Assembly (NCBI GenBank): GCA_050014415.1
Contig: JBEKDJ010000185.1
Span: 1 to 10,029 of the forward strand
DNA length: 10,029 nucleotides
Origin: JBEKDJ01 sp050014415
GTDB taxonomy: Bacteria > Desulfobacterota > BSN033 > UBA1163
Direction: 5' to 3'
Made by a program: the position numbers and the translations under genes. Shown here in pieces: positions 1 to 7,461 of the stretch; the first letter of the stretch is position 1, and the number at the start of each line of letters is the position of its first letter. A model generated the notes under the pieces. It did not search any database. It was not told the origin of the DNA and was given only the letters and a program-made list of their open reading frames with translations.

Positions 1-151
1 TTTCCACAAGACCCTCAATCCAAACAGGCCTTAAACACAGGCATAACCTGGGGTAAAGATTTTTCTGCCCTCCCGCAAATCCGCATCTGTACTCATCTTC
101 CGAACATCGCAAAAAGCTCAAGTAGGGATTTTCAGCATCAAACGCCTTCAT
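1..151 (-). CDS. Possible partial CDS, unrecognised, runs off the left edge
   Basis: An ATG at 151-149 overlaps the TGA of the FAD gene (TGATG), a common sign of translational coupling. The frame stays open for 50 codons to the window edge. It begins MKAFDAENPYLSFLRCSEDE and contains four cysteines (one near residue 16, one near 23, two near 36-38), but no spacing I can assign to a known iron-sulfur motif. The Shine-Dalgarno is weak: AGGG about 11 bases upstream. In another frame, MPVFKACLD-stop-GSCG resembles a cysteine-rich cluster motif with TGA where a cysteine might be, so the true frame is uncertain. I do not recognise the protein. An Fe-S partner of the upstream flavoprotein is only a guess. 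Confidence 0.3.
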   Translation of the reverse strand, partial: MKAFDAENPYLSFLRCSEDEYRCGFAGGQKNLYPRLCLCLRPVWIEGLVE

Positions 152-1492
152 CACTTATCTTTCCCTTGAACATAATCTGATGCATTCTCTGCCGCAATGC
201 GACCTGAATTCATGGCAAAACCGAAAGCGCTCCCTGCCAACAACGCACAATAGGTGTCAGACTCCCAACCTCCAGTATCCGCACCCACTGCATATAATCC
301 GGGAATCGGATCACCTCCCTGATCCAAAACCTCCATCTTATAGTCTATTTTTATCCCGCCCATGGTCCCAAGAATAGCACCGCTGAATTTTATCGCATAG
401 AATGGAGGAGTGCGAAGCGGTTGAAGGTATTGTGGATCCTTTACGAATATCTCATCGTAGTGCCGATCACAGAATTCATTATACTCATCCACTGTTTTTC
501 TTAGAGCATCTTTGGGTGCCCCCATCCATTCAGAGATTTCCTCCAGGGATTCAGACCTAAAGGCACTTCCTTTATCAATTTGCTTACTGAATTCTTTATC
601 AAGCCCATCCATTTTCTTACCCCTGGGGACAAATATCTCACCACACCCCCTTACTAAACCATGCTCAACGATATCGTCCTTGATTTTATTATCCAAGATG
701 GCAAAGCATATCCAACCCTTCTGCCTTAGGATGGCATTGATCGCTTCGAAGACATTAAACGTGATGGTTTCATCAATGAATCGTTCTCCTTTCTTATTGA
801 CCCATATACAATAGGGCTCTCCCGCTACTCCCTCAATTGTCCAATTCTTGGGAAAGGGTGCTGGGCCAACCATCTGAAGATTACCGAGGCCAGCTGTATC
901 AGCTCCAAGCTCCATCGCCATCATCAATCCATCCCCGTCCATGCCGGGAAGACCTTCATCTTTCAACATCTTCGAGTGCTCCGGGCAATATTTCTCCAAT
1001 AAATCCCTATTGCTGGCATAGCCTCCCGTTGCGATAATTACACTCTTTGTTTCGATATCGACCTCACCCTCTTCTCCTTCTGCCTTCACTTCCATGACTC
1101 TACCTTTATCGTCAACCAATATCTTTCTAGCCCTTGTCTTGCGGAGTATTGGGATCGCTTTCTCCCTGCACTCTTCTTCAAATGTCTTCATAAGTGTTGC
1201 ACCATGCCCTTCAACAATGTGCCAAACCAAGGGAACTTGATTGGGATAAAAAGGAGCAATATGGTCGAACCTTATGCCCTTTTCTTCTATCGATCAAAAG
1301 CCTCTTCTGAGCCGGGCTTTCCGCAGCAAAAAAACCTTCTGCCATTAACGCATTACCCCCCACGATCCCACGTTTTTCGAGAACCAACGCATGGCTGCCC
1401 TTTTCATAGGCAGTCAGTGCGGCCGGCAGACCCGCACCTCCACCTCCGATAATGACGATATCCGCCTTCATTTTATTATCCTTTTTTCCCAT
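151..1492 (-). pseudogene. FAD-dependent oxidoreductase (fumarate reductase/SDH flavoprotein superfamily), internally deleted and frameshifted
   Basis: Two adjacent frames together give one FAD_binding_2 protein. The N-terminal frame (1492 or 1471 down to about 1285) has the Rossmann dinucleotide motif DIVIIGGGGAG, an acidic VLEKRG end, and GGNALMAEGFFAAES. The C-terminal frame resumes as EEKGIRFDHIAPFYPNQVP, then has GHGATLMKTF, IIATGGYASN, GDGLMMAMELGAD and NKKGERFIDE, and closes with the FAD-contacting IPGLYAVGAD and GFAMNSGRIAAENA. Family members have about 35-40 more residues between the two parts, including the stretch leading to WLEEKG. Both frames read sensibly through TAGAAGAAAAG, so a small deletion, not just a base error, is likely. 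ATG 1471 is the better start: AAGGA lies 7 bases upstream, and the protein then begins MKADIVIIGG. The arginine and histidines typical of fumarate reductase catalysis are not seen at the expected places. As it stands, the gene should not make a working enzyme. Confidence 0.8.
1479..1483 (-). promoter_or_regulatory. Ribosome binding site favouring the internal ATG of the FAD gene
   Basis: AAGGA on the minus strand lies 7 bases before ATG 1471. The upstream ATG at 1492 has only GGAG at a spacing of 10. The protein from 1471 starts MKADIVIIGG, as family members usually do. Confidence 0.45.
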
Positions 1493-1906
1493 ATCGCTTT
1501 TGCTCCGGGTTCTAAAACTTTGGAAACATCACTGACCTGGGGTCCCATCCCGTTTCATTTCAAGGATCTAACGTGTTACCGATCATTGCAAAGCCCAAGG
1601 TGGGACGCATCATGAACCACTGTTTCTCACTCTGAAAGTTCTTCCGTTTTTCAAAACCCTACCCATTCATCGGTGGCTCCTCTCCTGGTGCCCTTTCTTC
1701 CCGCTTAAGAAGATTTCGATCAGTCGAGGAGCGATTCTTCAAACATCAGCTAAATTAGCACACACACCTGCTATTGTAAAGCAAGGAAAGACTAGAAAAA
1801 TGGAATTCAAAAAAACTCAAAAGAAAACTTGACAAAAATGAGAAAATCGCAGCCATTTCGATGTAAAGAATTACCTATCCGAGGGGAATTTGATGATTAC
1901 AGAGGG
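1493..1906. other. Intergenic gap of 414 bases between livM and the FAD gene
   Basis: No coding frame of convincing length is seen on either strand; the minus strand carries only very short frames, such as a 17-codon one around 1562-1615. The part next to livM (about 1790-1850) is A/T rich, with several T-runs on the minus strand and only 4-base stems, so I do not call a terminator. One weak promoter candidate is listed separately. The gap suggests that the FAD gene may be transcribed separately from the transporter operon. Confidence 0.5.
1752..1780 (-). promoter_or_regulatory. Weak sigma-70-like promoter candidate for the FAD gene
   Basis: On the minus strand, TTTACA (1780-1775, five of six to TTGACA) is followed after 17 bases by TAATTT (1757-1752, three of six to TATAAT). 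This would leave a 5' leader of about 250 bases or more before the FAD start. Only the spacing and the -35 box are good, so this could be chance. Confidence 0.25.
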
Positions 1907-2878
1907 TCACCGGCTACTGATCCATTGAGTCAAAGAACGGTAAAATCGGCTATGGCGTAATACGCCGACAATGCCTTGCGGAGAGAGCAACATGATAGCC
2001 ACCAGTATCGCACCCTGAATTAAAAAGCTGTAGCCAGCGTACTTAGCCAGTAGGAAATACAAGACGACGACGACAATGGTGCCAAGGAAAGGGCCTTCTT
2101 CCGTCCGTATGCCACCGATGACGGTAGCCAACAACAATGTCATAGTCCACCTTACATTAAAGGTAGCAGAAGGCTCGATGTACCCCTGTTTGAGATAGAA
2201 GACACCCCCGGCTAACCCGGTGACGGCAGCAGAGATGACGAAGGTGTACAATTTCAGTCTGAAAACCTCTACTCCGGAACTGGCAGCAGCTCTCTCATTA
2301 TCACGGACTGCTGCAAGACCCAATCCGAGTGTTGATCTCAAAATCAGTCTCATTAGGAAGATTGATCCAATCCCAATGATAAGGGCACACCAGTATATCT
2401 CAGCCATCGAGACGTTTCCAATTCCTTTGATCATATAGCCTGCACCGGCACCATGCATTTCCCCTCCCACGGGTTTCCATAGATAAAAGATAATCCTCAG
2501 TGCTTCAGGTACAACGAGCGTGCCAATGGCGAAGTATATGCCGCTTAGCCTAAAAACGGGGATAGATAGTAGCAATGCAAATAGTGCAGCGATGCCGGCT
2601 CCGCCGATTAACCCAACCCACCACGGGAGTCCCACCCATGTGCCGATGGTCATGGTATATCCTGCGAGCCCCAGGAATGCAGGCTGGCAGAGCGATATCA
2701 GACCGGAGTAACCCGCGAGCAAGTTCCACATGTTCGCCATCGCCAGGTAAACAAAGAAGAGAAAACCATAAAGCAACCAACCCCGAGGCACTCCGATGAA
2801 AGGAAACAGGGCAAGAACGACGATGGCCACGATCATCGGAATGGATCTTATTCTCAAACGGGAGATATTGAATGCCAT
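1907..2878 (-). CDS. livM: Branched-chain amino acid type ABC transporter permease, LivM family
   Basis: An inner-membrane permease of the HAAT uptake family (BPD_transp_2), forming the channel with LivH. The 323-residue protein has about nine or ten hydrophobic segments. LivM hallmarks are the NLLAGYSGLISLCQPAFLGL segment near residue 55, AVRDNERAAASSGVEVFRLK in the middle, and the coupling loop IGGIRTEEGPFLG that contacts the ATPases. A TTG codon at 2896 could add six residues, but it lies inside livH and has no clear ribosome site. ATG 2878 is preferred because AGGA (2887-2884) lies 5 bases ahead and the protein then starts MAFNISRL. It follows livH by 7 bases and is the last gene of the transporter cluster. 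The length is normal and no key part is missing. The ligand cannot be read from the permease. Confidence 0.9.
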   Translation of the reverse strand: MAFNISRLRIRSIPMIVAIVVLALFPFIGVPRGWLLYGFLFFVYLAMANMWNLLAGYSGLISLCQPAFLGLAGYTMTIGTWVGLPWWVGLIGGAGIAALFALLLSIPVFRLSGIYFAIGTLVVPEALRIIFYLWKPVGGEMHGAGAGYMIKGIGNVSMAEIYWCALIIGIGSIFLMRLILRSTLGLGLAAVRDNERAAASSGVEVFRLKLYTFVISAAVTGLAGGVFYLKQGYIEPSATFNVRWTMTLLLATVIGGIRTEEGPFLGTIVVVVLYFLLAKYAGYSFLIQGAILVAIMLLSPQGIVGVLRHSRFYRSLTQWISSR

Positions 2879-2883
2879 TTTTA

Positions 2884-2887
2884 TCCT
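2884..2887 (-). promoter_or_regulatory. Ribosome binding site deciding the livM start
   Basis: AGGA on the minus strand sits 5 bases before ATG 2878 and overlaps the TAG stop of livH (2888-2886). This supports the ATG over the upstream TTG at 2896 and suggests coupled translation of livH and livM. Confidence 0.55.
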
Positions 2888-3752
2888 AACGGCCAAAGAG
2901 GCCCTGGGGCCTTATCGCTAATATGACGAGGACAATAATATAAACAATGAGCATCTGTGCGGCCGAGCCTAAGAAATATGCACCCATCGTTTGAACCATC
3001 CCCAGAATCATGCCTCCCAGAAATGTCCCCAGCATGCTGCCTAAACCACCAATGATGACCGTACCAAACGCAATGGTTAACAAAGACACTCCTGAAGTTG
3101 GAGTAAAGGGAAATGTCATCCCCAGAAAAATACCAGCTATGGCAGCGGATACCATGGCAATGGCAAAAGTATATCCATAAATGCGGTTGGTATTGATCCC
3201 CATCAACTGGGCTGCCTTTCTGTCTTGGGAGGCGACCGTGATCGCTTTTCCCAAGTAAGTCCTGGTTAGGAATTCGCGGAGAGCGACCATCACAATGATG
3301 CCTGCAATGAAATCGAGCAAATAGGACAATGGAAATTGTAGCTGACCAATATTAAAACTCATGAGAGAATAAGATGTGTTTAACCCTCTTGACAGCGGTG
3401 TCCACATGATCTGGGTGGCGTTTTGAATGATCAGAGAAATCCCAAAGGCAATGATCAAAGGAGCCTCCACAGATATGCCAAAAGCACGGCCCATGAGATA
3501 CTTTTGGATGACAAAACCCAAGGCAAACATGACGGGTATGCAAATGACCAAGCTTACAATAGGATCCATCCCCAGAAGGGTCATTGCGGCATAGGCAAAA
3601 TAGCTCACGAGAACAACAAGGTCTCCGTGGGCCAGGTTGATCAGCTTCATAACTCCGAAGACCATGGAAAGGCCAAAGGCAATGAGCGCGTACAATCCGC
3701 CCAAAAGAAATCCCATCACAAGAGGAGTAAGGATATCACCTGAACCTATCAT
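2886..3752 (-). CDS. livH: Branched-chain amino acid type ABC transporter permease, LivH family
   Basis: The second inner-membrane permease of the HAAT transporter, expected to pair with LivM. The 288-residue protein has about eight membrane segments. It opens with the typical LivH pattern GLYALIAFGLSMVFGVMKLI followed by NLAHGDLVVLVSYF (roughly residues 19-52). It carries SQDRKAAQLMGINTNRIYG in the cytoplasmic loop, the ATPase-coupling loop IIGGLGSMLGTFLGG, and the usual C-terminus ILAIRPQGLFGR. ATG 3752 is 11 bases after the livF stop, with GGGA a few bases upstream. The length and motifs are normal for the family. Position between livF and livM matches common Liv operons, though many place the permeases before the ATPases. 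Confidence 0.92.
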   Translation of the reverse strand: MIGSGDILTPLVMGFLLGGLYALIAFGLSMVFGVMKLINLAHGDLVVLVSYFAYAAMTLLGMDPIVSLVICIPVMFALGFVIQKYLMGRAFGISVEAPLIIAFGISLIIQNATQIMWTPLSRGLNTSYSLMSFNIGQLQFPLSYLLDFIAGIIVMVALREFLTRTYLGKAITVASQDRKAAQLMGINTNRIYGYTFAIAMVSAAIAGIFLGMTFPFTPTSGVSLLTIAFGTVIIGGLGSMLGTFLGGMILGMVQTMGAYFLGSAAQMLIVYIIVLVILAIRPQGLFGR

Positions 3753-3763
3753 TTCAATCCCGT

Positions 3764-4483
3764 CTATAGACCAAAATACGCTTTCTTGACCTGATCCTCC
3801 TCCTGGAGTTCTGCCGCAGAGCCGGTCAAGACGACCCTTCCAGTTTCAAGAATATATGCCCTATCCGCTTCCTGAAGCGTTCTTCTCACATTCTGTTCTA
3901 CAAAGAGAATCGTGATGCCTCTTTCTCTTATTTCCTTCAAAGCTTTAAATATTCCATCAATCACCTTGGGTGCGAGACCCAGTGACATCTCATCGATAAG
4001 CATCAGCTTCGGGTCAGCCATTAAACCCCGGCCTATGACGAGCATTTGCTGCTCTCCACCGCTAAGCGTTTTGGCCGTTTGCTTTCTTCTTTCTTCCAAT
4101 ATGGGGAAGTGCTCATAGACTTTCTTCAGATTTTGTTCTCTTTTGGATCTTGCCTTGCGGCTGTAAGAACCGATGATCAGGTTGTCTAACACGGTCACAT
4201 CAGGGAAGATGCGCCTCCCTTCCGGGATCTGTGTGATGCCAAGCTCGACGATCAGGTAGGGATCTAACTGGGTAATATCCTTTTCCTCAAATTCGATCAT
4301 CCCTTTCGAAGGGTGTTGGAAGCCTGATATCGTGTCCAGCAGGGTGCTCTTGCCTGAAGTGTTCGCGCCAATGAGTGCCAGCACTTCACCCTGTCTGACT
4401 TCCAAGGACACCTCCCAGAGAGCCTGAAAAGTGCCGTGGAAAACGTCTATCTTGCTAATCTGGAGCAGTGTATTCTGAGACAC
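3764..4483 (-). CDS. livF: ABC transporter ATP-binding protein, LivF family
   Basis: One of the two cytoplasmic ATPases that drive the HAAT transporter. The 239-residue protein has Walker A GANTSGKST (39-47), the Q-loop region IPEGRRIFPDVTV (86-98), the signature LSGGEQQM (140-147), Walker B LMLIDE (160-165), and VEQN at the switch position, which is usual for LivF. Two details are uncommon: Walker A reads NTSGKS where most LivF have NGAGKT, and the D-loop reads DEMSLGLAP with Met where Pro is usual. Both still fit the general P-loop pattern, so the protein should be active. The start is GTG 4483 with only a weak GAGG about 10 bases upstream; a better AGGAG lies too far away (about 18 bases). 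It follows livG by 44 bases. Confidence 0.92.
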   Translation of the reverse strand: MSQNTLLQISKIDVFHGTFQALWEVSLEVRQGEVLALIGANTSGKSTLLDTISGFQHPSKGMIEFEEKDITQLDPYLIVELGITQIPEGRRIFPDVTVLDNLIIGSYSRKARSKREQNLKKVYEHFPILEERRKQTAKTLSGGEQQMLVIGRGLMADPKLMLIDEMSLGLAPKVIDGIFKALKEIRERGITILFVEQNVRRTLQEADRAYILETGRVVLTGSAAELQEEDQVKKAYFGL

Positions 4484-4527
4484 AATAGGCTCGCCTCTTC
4501 TCTCCTGTCTTTGACAATGACTCCACG

Positions 4528-5268
4528 TTAAGCGCCGAAATAAGCTTCAATGACTTTACTGTCGTTCATGACCGCCATGGGTTCGCCTTCGGCAATTTTC
4601 ATTCCTTTATCGATGACAACGATCCGATCCACCGCATTTACCATAACTTTCATCACGTGTTCAACGAGGATAACGGTTATGCCCATTTTCCGTATTTCTT
4701 TCAATGTGGCTAAAATCTTCGGGATTTCCGTTTCAGTAGAACCTGCAGCCACTTCGTCGAGCAAGAGCACCTCGGGCTTTCGTGCTAATGCCCTGGCTAG
4801 CTCAAGTTTCTTTAGGGATATGATGGGTAGATCTCCGGCAAGGGTATCCTTGTTTACTGAAAGATGGACGAGGCCAAATATTCTGTCGTCTTCGAGTTCG
4901 GCAGTTTTTCTCTTGAGCTGTCTTCCAAACACAGCGGAAACCAGTAGGTTTTCTCGTATGGATAAGGTTACAAAGGGTTGGGGGATTTGGTAAGTCCTAG
5001 CAATGCCGAGATGAGAGATTTTATGGGGTGGACTGTTCGTGATATCCAGTCCCCTGTACTGAATAGTACCTCCATTAGGAGTATATTCACCGCCTATAAT
5101 ATTTAATAAAGTGGTCTTACCAGCGCCGTTGGGACCCATCAACCCTATCACTTCACCAGGATAGACATCGAAACTTACGTTCTTAAGCGCAACTAATCCC
5201 CCAAAGCGCTTAGTTATCTCTTTTACTGAAAGAATCGGACTGATCATCTTCTCAATGCGCTCACTCAA
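4528..5268 (-). CDS. livG: ABC transporter ATP-binding protein, LivG family
   Basis: The second ATPase of the HAAT transporter. The 246-residue protein has Walker A GPNGAGKTT (45-53), the Q-loop segment RTYQIPQPF (91-99), Walker B VLLLDE (167-172) followed by the LivG-type VAAGSTETE, and the switch histidine in ILVEHVMKVM. The ABC signature position (about 147-157) reads LPIISLKKLEL before ARALA. It lacks the canonical SGG, although LivG proteins often vary here. The start is TTG 5268, supported by a strong AGGAG 5 bases upstream. An ATG at 5247 has only GAGAAG directly against it. It is the first gene of the transporter cluster. The region just upstream is not a normal promoter region but a binding-protein remnant. 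Confidence 0.92.
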   Translation of the reverse strand: MSERIEKMISPILSVKEITKRFGGLVALKNVSFDVYPGEVIGLMGPNGAGKTTLLNIIGGEYTPNGGTIQYRGLDITNSPPHKISHLGIARTYQIPQPFVTLSIRENLLVSAVFGRQLKRKTAELEDDRIFGLVHLSVNKDTLAGDLPIISLKKLELARALARKPEVLLLDEVAAGSTETEIPKILATLKEIRKMGITVILVEHVMKVMVNAVDRIVVIDKGMKIAEGEPMAVMNDSKVIEAYFGA

Positions 5269-5273
5269 GCCTT

Positions 5274-5278
5274 CTCCT
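5274..5278 (-). promoter_or_regulatory. Strong ribosome binding site for the TTG start of livG
   Basis: AGGAG on the minus strand (5278-5274) lies exactly 5 bases before TTG 5268. This is the best Shine-Dalgarno in the transporter cluster and decides for the TTG over ATG 5247. Confidence 0.65.
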
Positions 5279-5288
5279 GTTTACTTCA

Positions 5289-5452
5289 TTACAACGCAGC
5301 CTCGGTAAAAAGAGGGTGTGGCTTGTCCCTCTTAAACCATTGGCTGAACACGACAGGTCCGCGGTTGAAGTGGTTTCCATCAAACTTCACCTTATGGATG
5401 ATTGTCATTAGTTCAGTCTCGGCAAGTGCTTGATTGACTTTCTCTGCGGAAT
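5289..5452 (-). pseudogene. C-terminal remnant of a second ABC substrate-binding protein, overlapping the AOR 3' end
   Basis: The minus strand from about 5452 reads SAEKVNQALAETELMTIIHK, then VKFDGNHFNRGPVVFSQW and KRDKPHPLFTEAAL, with TAA at 5291-5289. This matches the C-terminal part of the intact binding protein of this window (SEKVNAALAQTDLITIMH, VKFDENHF, FGQW, NKP): 26 of 44 positions by hand alignment. After KP the two diverge, and the remnant stops about 18 residues earlier. Nothing upstream in this frame looks like binding protein: the frame meets a TAG stop at about 5463, and the AOR frame takes over. So the first roughly 370 codons are gone. The remnant lies where a livK gene next to livG would be expected. 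It is a paralogue, not a recent copy, given the divergence. Confidence 0.8.
5306..5333 (-). terminator. Terminator-like hairpin between AOR and livG
   Basis: On the minus strand, a perfect 7-base stem AAGAGGG/CCCTCTT with a 10-base loop is followed by TTT, giving five consecutive T's at the 3' side. It lies inside the binding-protein remnant, after the AOR stop and before livG. The stem is short, so it could be a weak rho-independent terminator or attenuator, or simply leftover coding sequence. Confidence 0.35.
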
Positions 5453-7347
5453 GTGGCCACTAAATCATCCATTCCAAGGGCAGCTAAAGTCTCGGTCTTG
5501 GGTAGCCCTGTCTCTTCGTCCCATCCCCGGAGACGGTAGTATTCCTTCAACATATTTGTGAATCTATCCCTATCAAGAATTTTCCCTTTTACATCAACTG
5601 TCTCCTCGTCAGGACCGGGAATCATCGTCCCAAAATGTGGGATATTCTGCAAAGGTTCGTTGAAGTTGAACTCGGCAGGAAAGTCATCTTTAGGTACTCT
5701 TCGTCCCTCTCGCACCAGGATGGCTCTTTGCAGGTTACAAATACGCTCGGCATGATGGTCAAGTTTTTCACCGGCGATGCCTGTAACCGCAGAAAAGATC
5801 TTGGCTTCAAGGTCAGGGTCTCCCACATGGTCCGGGGTATTGAAGGAATAGAGGATTGGCCAGGCGAAGTCGCACAGACCGAGACTATCTTTGATATAGC
5901 TTCTATCCAACATTTTTTTAGCCGCCAGTGCTTTCCCCTCGTAGCTGGATAAATCACCGGCTTCCTCACTGCCCCAGAAGACCCTGGCTATATCATGAAA
6001 TACCTTGGTTGTGACCGGAGAGGCACCTGGCTGGAGTTGATTAAAGAACCAGGCAGCATTAACGAAGGAAATCTCGTGCAAAAAGGCATGATGTACCCTG
6101 GGTTCCATAGGGTAGAGTAAAGCGGTGGAGACAAATGCCCGAGACGGGAACAAGTCACTTATACCAATAGGCGTAATGGTTTGAGTGAACATAGCACGAG
6201 CCTTATCTGATACCTTCTCACCGGCCCTCACCAGTCCCTCTGCAAGGATATTACCAAAGCCCTCCCGGTAGGTTATTAATTGGAGCAGTTTTTCAAGAAA
6301 TTCCCTGGTGCCTATCTTGGACAGCGGCAGGCCGGTTTCCTGCTCAGTAAGGCTTCCTGATTGATAGCAGGCATAGAGCCAGTCCGTTATACTTTCGAGT
6401 TCCCAGGTTTCTATGGAGTAGTCATTGGCTAATGTCGGCGCATCGAAGAGTGTGTCTACCGGTTCATCTTCCCGGGAGTATTTCCATGGAAGGTAATACT
6501 GCATGGCTTGGCACTTGCGGTATCCCTCCAGCCGCTGGCCATACCGATACAACCCCCTGATACATTCCAGTCCGCATTGATAGCAGCCGCCCTTACCAAT
6601 CACTTCTAACAAATGGCCGTGATTGCTGGATACGAAAGCCGGTGGCATGGATAGCCTCAAACGCTTGCTGATTTTAGTGGTGTAACGGTTAAGCTCCTTG
6701 AGCCTCTTTGGGTCGGCCACGGAGGGCTTTCCAGTACCCCTTACGATTAGTGCCTTGAGGTTCTTGGCACCCATGACTGCTCCGAAGCCCGCGGAGGCAA
6801 CGGAATGGTGAGAGCCGATAATGACCGCAGTTCTTACTAATTTTTCACCGGCTACACCGGTGGTCAGAAAATGCGCCCCTTCCCCGTGGACTTGCTGGAG
6901 CATCTCACCAGTCCGGTAAGCACCCTGCCCCCAAAGCGACGATGCATCCCGAAGTTCGGCTTCATTATCGTGAATCCACAAGTACACTGGTTTTGGTGCC
7001 CGTCCTTCAATCACAACACCGTCAAACCCTGCCTTTTTCAGCTCGGCTCCGATGAACCCACCAATATTGGCGTAGCAGTAGCCTTCGGGCAAAGCCATTG
7101 GGGATTTGCCTACTACTGACATCCGGTTGGCTGCTTGAGCCCCGGTAGCCACCAGCGGGCCGGTCATGAAAATCAGCCGGTTCTCCGGGTCAAACGCCTT
7201 AAATTCTGGTACGACTGTCTCCCAGTAGATTCTTGAGGCGATACCTCGTCCACCGAGGTATTGATCGGTATAGGGCTGTGTTGATAAATGGACAATTTCC
7301 GAGTTAGTCAAGTTTACGTGTAATATCTTGCCCATCCATCCATACAT
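5413..7347 (-). CDS. aor: Tungsten-dependent aldehyde:ferredoxin oxidoreductase family protein
   Basis: A cytoplasmic enzyme of the AOR family, which uses a tungsten bis-pyranopterin and one [4Fe-4S] cluster to oxidise aldehydes to acids, or the reverse, with ferredoxin. From ATG 7347 the protein has 644 residues; Pyrococcus AOR has about 605. The N-terminal domain has MYGWMGKILHVNLT, YLGGRGIASR, and MSVVGKSP followed by ANIGGFIGAELKKAGFDGV. The cluster ligands are complete: C255, C258 and C262 (CYQCGLEC), and C492 in DSLGLC. A longer GTG start at 7413 has no ribosome site. ATG 7347 has a GGGGGG tract 7 bases upstream and matches family N-termini. The last 11 residues (RRESQSSTCRD) are read out of frame from the binding-protein remnant, so the native C-terminus is replaced. 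The loss looks small and the core is intact. The substrate is unknown. Confidence 0.9.
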   Translation of the reverse strand: MYGWMGKILHVNLTNSEIVHLSTQPYTDQYLGGRGIASRIYWETVVPEFKAFDPENRLIFMTGPLVATGAQAANRMSVVGKSPMALPEGYCYANIGGFIGAELKKAGFDGVVIEGRAPKPVYLWIHDNEAELRDASSLWGQGAYRTGEMLQQVHGEGAHFLTTGVAGEKLVRTAVIIGSHHSVASAGFGAVMGAKNLKALIVRGTGKPSVADPKRLKELNRYTTKISKRLRLSMPPAFVSSNHGHLLEVIGKGGCYQCGLECIRGLYRYGQRLEGYRKCQAMQYYLPWKYSREDEPVDTLFDAPTLANDYSIETWELESITDWLYACYQSGSLTEQETGLPLSKIGTREFLEKLLQLITYREGFGNILAEGLVRAGEKVSDKARAMFTQTITPIGISDLFPSRAFVSTALLYPMEPRVHHAFLHEISFVNAAWFFNQLQPGASPVTTKVFHDIARVFWGSEEAGDLSSYEGKALAAKKMLDRSYIKDSLGLCDFAWPILYSFNTPDHVGDPDLEAKIFSAVTGIAGEKLDHHAERICNLQRAILVREGRRVPKDDFPAEFNFNEPLQNIPHFGTMIPGPDEETVDVKGKILDRDRFTNMLKEYYRLRGWDEETGLPKTETLAALGMDDLVATFRRESQSSTCRD

Positions 7348-7461
7348 AAACATTCCCCCCTTTCCCTGGCTCCAACTATCCTGCTTCACCTGGTTGGTCA
7401 ATTCTTTGCTCACTGCATTTGGGAATCGGGATCGGATAAAAATTTTCTGCTTCTAACACTT

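Noticed and set aside
1829..1834. Perfect TTGACA on the plus strand
   Set aside because: There is no good -10 box at 16-18 bases and no plus-strand gene for it to drive.
1493..1906. A mobile element or prophage remnant in the gap before the FAD gene
   Set aside because: No terminal inverted repeats, target duplications or transposase-like frames are visible.
2879..2896. TTG start for livM at 2896, overlapping livH
   Set aside because: No ribosome site serves it, whereas ATG 2878 has AGGA at 5 bases and gives the expected N-terminus.
4550..4993. A 147-codon open frame on the plus strand opposite livG
   Set aside because: It is the antisense of a clear LivG with complete Walker motifs. The frame has no recognisable domain and arises from codon bias of the real gene. 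The same holds for plus-strand frames opposite livK (7830-8183), etfA (9349-9696) and livH (3423-3743).
7348..7413. GTG start for the AOR gene at 7413
   Set aside because: No Shine-Dalgarno upstream, and the added residues do not look like an AOR N-terminus, which starts at MYGWMGKI. The G-rich ribosome tract lies inside the extension.
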